DNA of 32,365 nucleotides from a bacterium. GTDB lineage: Bacteria > Planctomycetota > Planctomycetia > Gemmatales > Gemmataceae. A program made the position numbers and the translations under genes. The notes under the pieces are model-generated. The model ran no database searches. It saw only the letters and a program-made list of their open reading frames with translations, and had not been told where the DNA came from. This document shows, piece by piece, positions 17,603 to 24,178 of the stretch (its first letter is position 1; every line of letters starts with the position of its first letter). The DNA is taken from positions 1 through 32,365 of the forward strand of contig JAFKFQ010000275.1 of the NCBI GenBank assembly GCA_017308215.1, in the 5' to 3' direction.

Positions 17603-18805
17603 ATGCTCACCGGCAAGCTCGTCCGTGTCCGGCACGCCCGGAACAAGCTCGTCCCGCTCTACCTCGACCCGGCCGACCGCGGCTGGCTCGGGGTCGCGGA
17701 GCAACTGCTGCTCGCGTTCCGCGACTCGCCCGGCCACACCCGCGGCGAGGTGTGGGCGGAGCTCGAAGACGTGGTCGGCGAGGGGCCGCGGTCGCTGGTC
17801 CACCAGGGGCTCGCAGAGCTGCTGGAGGATCGGTGCGAGTTCGAGGTGACGGCCGATCACCCGCCCGAGGAGCTGCGCGACGCCGCCTTCCGCGCCGCCG
17901 TTGCACACCGGCAGAAGGGCGGCGCGTTCGACCGTGATCTGGTTCTCGCCGAGGTCGCTGTGGCGCTGAAGTTGTCGGCCGAGCAGGTGGAGCAAAGCCT
18001 GTTCGCCGACCTAAAGGACGAGCGGCGGGTGCTGACGTTCTCGGACTGCTCGCCCGAGTACCTGCTGAACCGCTACAACGTGGCGCTCGCGCAGGCGGTG
18101 CTCCTCCGCAGCACGGCGATGGAGTGCCGGGTGTGGGGCGAGACGCCGGCGCGGTTTCGGCAACTCTTTCGAGCCGTGAAGTTCCATCGGCTCATCTGCA
18201 CCATCCGCGCGAGCGCCGGCGACTCGTACACGCTCACGCTCGACGGCCCGCTGTCGCTGTTCTCGGCGACGAACAAGTACGGTGTGCAGCTCGCACAGTT
18301 CCTGCCGGCGCTTTTGCACTGTAAAGCGTTCGACCTTCGCGCCGAGGTGCGCTGGGGCACGGAGCGGAAGGAGAAGCAGTTCTCGCTCGCGTCCGTGGAC
18401 GGCGTTCGCTCGCACCAGCCCGACTTCGGCGTATACACCCCGCCCGAGCTAAAGATGTTCGCCGACAGCTTCGCGGCGAAGGTGTCGGGGTGGGTGCTGC
18501 ACGAGGAACCGCACCCGATCAGCCTGCCGGACGGCGTGTGGGTACCGGACTTCCGTCTGGAACACCCGGCGAGTGGCAAGGAAGTGTTTGTGGAGCTGTA
18601 CGGCTTCTGGCGCCGCGGCGACGTGGAGGTGCTGCACAAGCGGCTGTCGCGGCACTTGGCGGGGAAATTCGTGCTGTGCGTCGGCGAGCAGATGCGCACC
18701 GACGAGGCCGACGACACCGCGTTCGGCGCCGGCGTGTACCGCTACAAGCGCACCCCGCTGCCGGACGAGGTGGCGAAACTGGCGGCGATGGTAGCGGGGG
18801 TCTAA
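17603..18805 (+). CDS. Bax1-type nuclease (DUF790)
   Basis: Bax1 binds archaeal XPB and cuts DNA beside the bubble the helicase opens. This 400-residue protein carries family blocks: the N-terminal winged-helix-like region (MLTGKLVRVRHARNKLVPLYLD), YLLNRYNVALAQAVLL (154-169), and DGPLSLFSATNKYGVQLAQFLPALL (214-238). The C-terminal nuclease part has the PDF motif at 315-317 (VWVPDFRLEHP) and VFVELYGFW at 328-336, the PD-(D/E)XK-like signature seen in DUF790 proteins; the classical lysine after the Glu is absent, so another lysine (for example HKRL near 345) may serve. ATG 17603 is chosen because upstream in-frame codons lie inside the inverted repeat. It follows the XPB gene in the same direction. 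Assignment rests on motifs plus neighbour and is strong. Confidence 0.9.
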   Translation: MLTGKLVRVRHARNKLVPLYLDPADRGWLGVAEQLLLAFRDSPGHTRGEVWAELEDVVGEGPRSLVHQGLAELLEDRCEFEVTADHPPEELRDAAFRAAVAHRQKGGAFDRDLVLAEVAVALKLSAEQVEQSLFADLKDERRVLTFSDCSPEYLLNRYNVALAQAVLLRSTAMECRVWGETPARFRQLFRAVKFHRLICTIRASAGDSYTLTLDGPLSLFSATNKYGVQLAQFLPALLHCKAFDLRAEVRWGTERKEKQFSLASVDGVRSHQPDFGVYTPPELKMFADSFAAKVSGWVLHEEPHPISLPDGVWVPDFRLEHPASGKEVFVELYGFWRRGDVEVLHKRLSRHLAGKFVLCVGEQMRTDEADDTAFGAGVYRYKRTPLPDEVAKLAAMVAGV

Positions 18806-18806
18806 T

Positions 18807-18942
18807 CATCTGCTCGTCCTCGGCGATGCCGAACAGCCCGCTGCCGTCTCCACGTCAACCAGTCGGATGCGGTAGCACTTGAACACCGCGTCCGGTGCGT
18901 GCTCCTTCGACAGCCGATCGGTCGTCTTCACGCTTGCCATCG
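18807..18942 (-). pseudogene. Possible frameshifted gene remnant
   Basis: On the minus strand a short frame reads MASVKTTDRLSKEHAPDAVF and on to RIRLVDVE, then loses sense; one base off, the continuation reads LFGIAEDEQMI. The two together look like one short protein segment broken by a frameshift. No family is recognised. It lies downstream of the Bax1 gene on the opposite strand, in a stretch with no intact gene. Confidence 0.25.
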
Positions 18943-18985
18943 TTTCTGGCGGACACCTGCGCCGGCCCCAGCGCCAGTGTCGCAA

Positions 18986-19178
18986 TCAGCGGTTACCCTC
19001 GTTGAGGAACTGGTCGGTCTCGATCTGCTGCTCGATCCGGTCGACCGCCCGCTGGAACAGGCCGACCAGGCGCGGGTGGGGCCGGCGGCAGTGCTGTCGG
19101 GCGCATGGGAGCCGCCGGAGCGCCTCATCGGCAGCCGCCGGGTCGAGGGCGGCGGATGTCAGCCGGTACTCGGCTCCG
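18986..19178 (-). pseudogene. C-terminal fragment of an unrecognised gene
   Basis: About 62 residues in a minus-strand frame (AEYRLTSAALDPAAADEALR, then HPRLVGLFQRAVDRIEQQIE and a stop after LNEGNR) have almost exclusively G or C in third codon positions, like the real genes nearby. The frame runs upstream into the 3' end of the lipoprotein gene, where it turns into an Arg/Pro-rich shadow, so a proper 5' end is missing. This suggests the tail of a gene truncated by rearrangement. The product is unknown. Confidence 0.35.
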
Positions 19179-19217
19179 CTCCGCCTCCTTCGACCGCGTC
19201 GTGGGCCCGGGGGCCGG

Positions 19218-20378
19218 CTACCGTTCCCTGAGGACCAGGCCGATCCCACTCAGATGTCCGGCCTGGTAGCAGGTGAGACCGATTACCGGCCGCCCGTCGC
19301 CGCCCAGCTTCGTTTCTTTCGTGCCGACCGTGTGTGGCCCGAGCCAGCCGCTCTGGTAAGTGTCCGCGGGATTCAGGGTGCCGTCGGCCTTCAGCCGCAT
19401 GAACGTGACTCGTATCCCGTTCACGTACGTCTTGCTCTTCACCTCCAGCCCGCCGACCGCGTACCCCTGTTTGGCGAGAGTCCGGCGCTGGCCCATGTCC
19501 GGGTACGCGCGGTCGTAGATGGGCACGACCGGGCTCAGGCACTCCTCCTTGCCGCCCTCCACCGGCCAGAACCAGTCGTACGAGTCGAAACCGAGGAGCG
19601 GCTTGCCCGGTTCGGCGAACCGCTGCTTGAACGCGTTCACGGCGCCGGCAACGGGTGTGTCCTCGCCGGCCGACGGGTTGGCGTTCGCCTTCGGCGCCTC
19701 GACCGGCGGCACGGCCAGCGCCTTCGCCTCGTCGGCCGTCCAGTCGCGGGCGCGGGTGACGGGGAAGTCGGTCTTCCCCATCACCACCGAGTTCGACACC
19801 TTGAACGTCGGGCTGAACGCCTTCCCGTACCGCCCCTCCGACCGGACCAGGTACAGCTCGGCATCCTTCGGCAGAGCACCGGACCACGGCCCGCGGTTGG
19901 CAACCTGGAGTTCGATCGTGCCGGCCCGGTCGCCGAGGGCTTTCAGGTTGACGGTGTGGTCCTTCCCGCCGGCAGTGCGGATGACGACGGACAGGTTCCC
20001 GGACAGGGCGCGCTCGGTGGTGCGGACGTAGTCAACGGCGAGCACCTGCCCGCCGCCCGGGGGCGGGGGCGGGAACATGTTCTTGACCGGGGCGATCCGC
20101 GGCTTCGAGAGGGTGAAGAAGGTGTCCGCCTTCCGCGCCCGGAGCGGCGCCGACGGGGGCGCCTCGTCGGGCGGAAGCGTGGCCTCGCCGCCGGTCTCGC
20201 CGTAGAGTTCGACCCACGCGCCGGGGGGCCGCTTCGCGAGCGGCGGGTCGGCGTCCGCCGACCCGCCGCTCGCGGACTGGGGGGCAGCGGGTTCGGCCGC
20301 CGGCTTCGGCTTGTTACACCCGCCGGCGACGAGCGCGGCGAGCAGTAGGGTGGAGGGGATTCGCACAGCCGGGTTCAC
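19218..20378 (-). CDS. Hypothetical lipoprotein
   Basis: The 386-residue product begins with a lipoprotein signal peptide (MNPAVRIPSTLLLAALVAGGC) whose lipobox VAGGC puts the lipidated cysteine at 21. A low-complexity Pro/Ala/Ser linker follows (about 22-50). The rest is a soluble domain with beta-rich blocks (GNLSVVIRTAGGKDHTVNLKALGD; AELYLVRSEGRYGKAFSPTFKVSNSVVMG) and a C-terminal part (VVPIYDRAYPDMGQRRTLAKQGYAVGGLEVKSKTYVNGIRVTFMR) ending ISGL-like in HLSGIGLVLRER. No family is recognised; the C-terminal arrangement suggests a compact beta-sandwich that could bind a ligand or carbohydrate, which is inference. It is divergent from the dus gene and has no operon partner. Confidence 0.75.
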   Translation of the reverse strand: MNPAVRIPSTLLLAALVAGGCNKPKPAAEPAAPQSASGGSADADPPLAKRPPGAWVELYGETGGEATLPPDEAPPSAPLRARKADTFFTLSKPRIAPVKNMFPPPPPGGGQVLAVDYVRTTERALSGNLSVVIRTAGGKDHTVNLKALGDRAGTIELQVANRGPWSGALPKDAELYLVRSEGRYGKAFSPTFKVSNSVVMGKTDFPVTRARDWTADEAKALAVPPVEAPKANANPSAGEDTPVAGAVNAFKQRFAEPGKPLLGFDSYDWFWPVEGGKEECLSPVVPIYDRAYPDMGQRRTLAKQGYAVGGLEVKSKTYVNGIRVTFMRLKADGTLNPADTYQSGWLGPHTVGTKETKLGGDGRPVIGLTCYQAGHLSGIGLVLRER

Positions 20379-20763
20379 GTGGAGAGGGGGCGTCGGGTGA
20401 CCGGGCGGAATTGTATGCCGGGGGCCGCAGCCTTGTCCAGGGACGGGCGCCGCGCGGCGGGGGCGTGCGGGTCGGCCTGGCGCTCGACGGGCGCGGGTGC
20501 GAGGGGCCGGTGATCCCGCTCGCGTCGCTGTGTGCGGCCGAACTCACTGTGCCGCCGACGGATTTGTCGTGGGCCATGCTGAGGACCACGCCCTCGGCGG
20601 GCTGCACTTCGTCCGCCGGGAATGGCTGCCCACGAGCCCGGCCGAACCCACCACTGCAACTGACCGCGGACCGGGCGACTCTACAGAGGCGCCGAGTTGG
20701 GGGCGGTTCACGGCCCGCCGCGTGGGCGTGTCCGGCGCCGGCTGCGGGTGCTACACCAGTCGG
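20379..20763. other. Divergent intergenic region, no gene supported
   Basis: This 385-base gap separates the lipoprotein gene (minus) and the dus gene (plus). Open frames cross it on both strands but show no domains. The dus frame stays open upstream to 20497, giving a low-complexity extension unlike any Dus protein. A perfect palindrome CGCCG-CG-CGGCG lies at 20448-20459. In one plus-strand frame near 20640 the peptide RPNPPLQLTADR occurs; I recall similar peptides as part of dispersed elements in bacterial genomes but cannot confirm it. Confidence 0.35.
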
Positions 20764-21819
20764 ATGCTCGACCCCGAAGCCCCCGCCCTGGTCCTGGCCC
20801 CGATGGAAGGGGTGACCGATGCCGCCATGCGGGCCGCCCTGGGTGAGTCCGGAGCGTTCACCTACGCGGTCGCCGAGTTCCTCCGGGTCGCCAACAGCGT
20901 TCCCGGCCCGGGCGTGGTCCGCCGGCACGTGCCCGAGTTGTTCACCGGGGGGCGGACCGCGACTGGGCTGCCCGTCCAGGTCCAGCTTCTCGGCGGCGAC
21001 CCCGGGCGGGTGGCCGATGCGGCGGCCGTCGCCCACGCCGCCGGGGCGGCCGCCATCGACCTGAACTTCGGGTGCCCGGCCAAGACCGTCAACCGGCACG
21101 ACGGCGGGGCCGCCCTGCTCCGAAGCCCGCCCCGTATCCGCGCCGTGGTGGCCGCCGTCCGGGCCGCCCTCCCGCGGGCCGTGTCGGTGTCGGCCAAGGT
21201 CCGGCTCGGGTGGGACACGCCCGACGCGATCGACGCGGTGGCGGCGATGGCGGCCGAGGGCGGGGCGGCGTGGCTGACGATCCACGGCCGGACCCGGGCG
21301 GCCGGGTACGCCCCGCCGGCCTTGTGGGGGCCGATTGGACGGGTGCGGGAGCGGCTTGGGCTGCCGGTGGTGGCGAACGGGGACATCTGGACGGTGGCCG
21401 ACCTCCGCCGGTGCCGGGACGCGACCGGGTGCCGGCACTTCATGGTCTGCCGGGGGGCTCTGGCCGACCCGCGGCTGCCCCGGCTCGCGGCGGCCGAGCT
21501 CGGTCTTGCCCCGACCGTGCCGGCCGACGAGGCGGCCCGCCCGGCGGACTGGGCGGCGGCGCTGGGGCGGCTGGTGTGGTGGGCCGGGCGGTTCCCCGGT
21601 GGCACCCCCGAGGGGGTGGTCCGCCGGCTGAAGCAGTGGCTCGCCCTGGCGGCCCGGCACGGGGGCTTCGCCGGGTTCGAGGCGGTGAAGCGTGCGAAGA
21701 CGGTGGCCGACCTCCTCTCCGGGGTCGGCGCCGCGAGCCAGCACGCCCCCGAACTGGACCTGCGCTCGATCGGTGATACTTCCGGGGCGAGTGCCGGGGG
21801 AGAGTGCGGTAAGCCTTAG
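20764..21819 (+). CDS. dus: tRNA-dihydrouridine synthase (DusC-like)
   Basis: Dus enzymes reduce uridine to dihydrouridine in tRNA with FMN and NADPH. The 351-residue protein shows the FMN-barrel motifs: APMEGVTDAAMR at 12-23, the catalytic cysteine Cys104 in DLNFGCPAKTVNRHDGGAALL, Lys145 (SAKVRLGW), His174 (IHGRTR) and the phosphate-binding NGDIW at 205-209. The NxHDGGAAL signature and MxxCRGALxDPRL resemble DusC more than DusA or DusB. I took ATG 20764 because the motifs begin within 12 residues and the upstream frame is low-complexity. The C-terminal 30 residues (GVGAASQHAPELDLRSIGDT...) are lineage-specific. It stands alone. Confidence 0.92.
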   Translation: MLDPEAPALVLAPMEGVTDAAMRAALGESGAFTYAVAEFLRVANSVPGPGVVRRHVPELFTGGRTATGLPVQVQLLGGDPGRVADAAAVAHAAGAAAIDLNFGCPAKTVNRHDGGAALLRSPPRIRAVVAAVRAALPRAVSVSAKVRLGWDTPDAIDAVAAMAAEGGAAWLTIHGRTRAAGYAPPALWGPIGRVRERLGLPVVANGDIWTVADLRRCRDATGCRHFMVCRGALADPRLPRLAAAELGLAPTVPADEAARPADWAAALGRLVWWAGRFPGGTPEGVVRRLKQWLALAARHGGFAGFEAVKRAKTVADLLSGVGAASQHAPELDLRSIGDTSGASAGGECGKP

Positions 21820-22063
21820 AAAGGCTGGCGAAATGAGCGTGAGCCCCGGTCTTTCAGGCATTTCGCGTCATTTTGCCACCGTTTCTTACGTGAAGGTGGG
21901 GGCGCGGTCGTGTACAGCCGGCTACGACCATGCCACGGGCGTGGCTGGTCTGCTCCCGCATCAACCCCGCGGTGGGAACCCTTCCTCGACCTCTCGTTCA
22001 TTGCCGGTACTGTAACGTCAGCGGCCGCCCGGCCCATGCGGGGGCTTAGGACGATGCCACCGT

Positions 22064-22363
22064 TCAAGCCACTACCTGGCTCGGCACCGGCTCGGCGAGC
22101 GCGCCGACCATCATCCCGTACTGCTCGCCGCGGTCGATCACCCGGAACAGCGTCTCGACCCCGCGGGCGTCCACCCGCACCGCCTCGAGCCGGCCGCGGA
22201 GCACGAACCCGACCGTGTCGGGCACCGCGCCCGCCTTGTGGACGACTGCCCCGGCCGGGTGGTGGGCGACGCGCGCGTCGCGGGCGACCTCCGCCAGCGC
22301 GTCGGCCGGCAGGCCGCGGAAGTACTCGTGGACCGCCAACAGTGGGAGCACGTCATCGGTCAC
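22064..22363 (-). pseudogene. Truncated cyclic-nucleotide-binding protein
   Basis: The 99-residue frame starts like a Crp/cNMP-binding domain: LLAVHEYFRGLPADALAEVAR, VVHKAGAVPDTVGFVLRGRLEAVR (typical beta-roll with the Gly-x-Gly turn) and LFRVIDRGEQYGMMVGALAEP. It then stops abruptly (PSQVVA, stop) before the remaining strands, the phosphate-binding cassette end and the C-terminal helix, so no complete nucleotide-binding fold can form. The region beyond (21820-22063) shows no related sequence in any frame that I can see, which points to truncation by deletion or rearrangement. Its ATG overlaps the end of the DUF4105 gene by 11 bases, so the intact ancestor was co-transcribed with it. A very short functional protein cannot be excluded. 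Confidence 0.6.
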
Positions 22364-23348
22364 GGCGGCGCCTCTCCAGTTCGCGGCGGACGTGGTCCCC
22401 GAACCCGTCCCGCGGGGCGGCGTTCGCCACGTCGGTCAGCTCCGCCGACCGGCGCAGATCCTCGAACGGCACGGTGCGGTCGAGCCGCCCGGCGTTGTAT
22501 AGCGCCCGGTCGAGGTGGGCGTTGGCGATCACCCGCCAGTCGGGCCGGCACCGGCGGCCCGGGAGGCGGTAGAACGAGGTGGTGCAGTTCATGCAGACCC
22601 CGTGGTACCAGCGCGGCTCCGTAAGCAGTCCGTTCATCGCGTCGGCGTAGGCGAGGAACACCGCACGCACCTCGTCCGGCGGGGCGACCAGCTGGTACAG
22701 GTGCGCCGCCTGCTGCGGCGGGTGGAGCGTCCGGCGGAGGATCACGTCGCGCTCGTCGGCGGCCAGGTAGATAATCTCCTGCTGTCGGTAGAGGCTCGGG
22801 AGGAGTGCGTACCTCTGGCCCTTCCGGTAGCGCACCTCGACCGACACGCACAGCCGTCCGTCCGGGCCGAAGTCGAACACCAGGGCCGGGTGGCACATCC
22901 ACCGCGAGCCCCAGTTGAAGACGAGAAGGTCCAGGCCGACGAGACGGGACAGGTGGTAGGTGCGGGTGTCGTACCGCGGCACGACCACGCCCGGAGCCGG
23001 GTAGTCGAAGTCGCGGACGGGGTGGACGGTGACGGCGTCGCCGTCGCGCGTGACGCGCGGGAGCACGGCCACGGCCGGTTCCCAGTCCCGGTCGTGGCTC
23101 GGCCGCTGCCGCAGCCACCAACCGAGGATGGCGACTTCGACCCCCGCCAGTGCTGCGAACGGTTGCCAGACCGGTTCCCACAGCAGGAGTGCGGCCGCGA
23201 CACCGATTGCCCACACGGCCGCGCTCGCTCGCCCCCACCGACCGCCGCCGCAGGCGTCGTAGTAGATCGCCCCTGCTGTCCACAGCGCGGCAACCACGGC
23301 CGCCGCGACGGCCGACACCGCGATCGCCCACCCGAGAACGCCGTCCAT
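22353..23348 (-). CDS. DUF4105 (Lnb N-terminal domain-like) membrane protein
   Basis: A 331-residue protein with three hydrophobic segments at about 5-28, 41-58 and 62-78, followed by a soluble domain. The domain carries DUF4105 hallmarks: TRTYHLSRLVGLDLLVFNWG (129-147), the conserved His153 in MCHPALVFDFG, LCVSVEVRYRKGQRYALLPSLYRQQEIIYLAADERDVILRR (167-206) and the Cys-rich CMNCTTSFYRLPG (252-264) with a conserved Cys-Thr pair. The domain is related to NlpC/P60-like cysteine peptidase folds, with Cys and His as likely active residues, but the reaction is unknown. It overlaps the truncated cyclic-nucleotide-binding gene downstream and is divergent from the coiled-coil membrane protein gene. 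Confidence 0.85.
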   Translation of the reverse strand: MDGVLGWAIAVSAVAAAVVAALWTAGAIYYDACGGGRWGRASAAVWAIGVAAALLLWEPVWQPFAALAGVEVAILGWWLRQRPSHDRDWEPAVAVLPRVTRDGDAVTVHPVRDFDYPAPGVVVPRYDTRTYHLSRLVGLDLLVFNWGSRWMCHPALVFDFGPDGRLCVSVEVRYRKGQRYALLPSLYRQQEIIYLAADERDVILRRTLHPPQQAAHLYQLVAPPDEVRAVFLAYADAMNGLLTEPRWYHGVCMNCTTSFYRLPGRRCRPDWRVIANAHLDRALYNAGRLDRTVPFEDLRRSAELTDVANAAPRDGFGDHVRRELERRRRDR

Positions 23349-23416
23349 TCGCGGTCCCTACCGGGCTCAGCCGCTACACTCGATCCTACCGCACATCCCC
23401 GCGCCCGGAGGCCGTC

Positions 23417-24178
23417 ATGCGCTTCGTCCGCCGGCTGACCGCCGCCCTCCTCGGCCTACTCGGCACGACCGGGACGCTCCTCTGCGTCGCCGGGGTCGTC
23501 GGCATCTGGGTGCTCCACGCCGACCTCACGAACCGGGCGGACCGGGCGTTCGGCCGGGCCGGGGACCGGCTCGGGACCGCACGGGCCGAACTCACTCGCG
23601 CGGCCGACCGGCTCCGTCAGACCCGTGCCGAGGTCGAGGCGGTCGAGCGCCGTGAGGGGGACGCGGCCCCGCCCGCGGCGAAGCGGCGGGCGGTCCTTCC
23701 GCGAGCCTCTGCCGAGACCACGTCCGCCCAACTCGGGCAGGCACGGCAGTCGCTCGTGACCGCGGTCGAACTCGGCCTGGTCGCCGACGGGGTGCTCGAC
23801 GTACTGGCCGAACTCTCGGTCGCGGAGCGCGTCGGCGTAGACACCGCCCGGATGCGGGAGGCGTCGGACCAGCTGTCCGACCTGATCCGCACCGCCGACC
23901 GGCTCGCCGCCGCGCTCCCCCGCGCCCCGGACGAGTCCGACGCCGGCATCGCCGACCGCGTGGGCCGCGTCGCCTCGACGCTCGACGAGGCCGCGGGACA
24001 GGTGGACGACGCCCGCGGGCGGGTGGCCGACTGGCACCGGCGGACCGTTCGCGCGCTGACGCTCGTCACCGTCGTCGCCACCGCGCTACTCGTCTGGATT
24101 GGGCTCGGACAAGCATGTCTGGCGTGGCAGGGCGGGTGTGGGGCGATCCGCCGGGTCACGCCGGCGCGTACAGCATGA
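23417..24178 (+). CDS. Two-TM coiled-coil membrane protein, unknown function
   Basis: A 253-residue protein with a membrane segment near the N-terminus (about 9-34, LLGLLGTTGTLLCVAGVVGIWVL), a long charged helical middle (about 38-210) with heptad-like Leu/Ala/Arg patterns (RADRAFGRAGDRLGTARAEL; SDQLSDLIRTADRLAAAL; VASTLDEAAGQVDDARGRV) and a second membrane segment (about 212-236, LTLVTVVATALLVWIGLG). The layout resembles the periplasmic sensor part of chemoreceptor-like or tape-measure coiled-coil proteins but there is no signalling domain. GGAGG lies five bases before ATG 23417. The last 23 bases overlap the convergent glgX gene. Not recognised as a named family. Confidence 0.75.
   Translation: MRFVRRLTAALLGLLGTTGTLLCVAGVVGIWVLHADLTNRADRAFGRAGDRLGTARAELTRAADRLRQTRAEVEAVERREGDAAPPAAKRRAVLPRASAETTSAQLGQARQSLVTAVELGLVADGVLDVLAELSVAERVGVDTARMREASDQLSDLIRTADRLAAALPRAPDESDAGIADRVGRVASTLDEAAGQVDDARGRVADWHRRTVRALTLVTVVATALLVWIGLGQACLAWQGGCGAIRRVTPARTA

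Noticed and set aside
20636..20700. Peptide RPNPPLQLTADR in a plus-strand frame
   Set aside because: I recall similar peptides from dispersed elements, but without a search the link is not supportable.
20497..20763. 89-codon upstream extension of the dus gene
   Set aside because: The frame is open but low-complexity and Dus motifs begin within 12 residues of ATG 20764, so the internal start is better.
22353..24178. Idea that DUF4105, the truncated cNMP-binding gene and the coiled-coil protein form a defence system
   Set aside because: No nuclease, NTPase, reverse transcriptase or toxin-like domain is present and the coiled-coil gene is divergent; there is no positive evidence.
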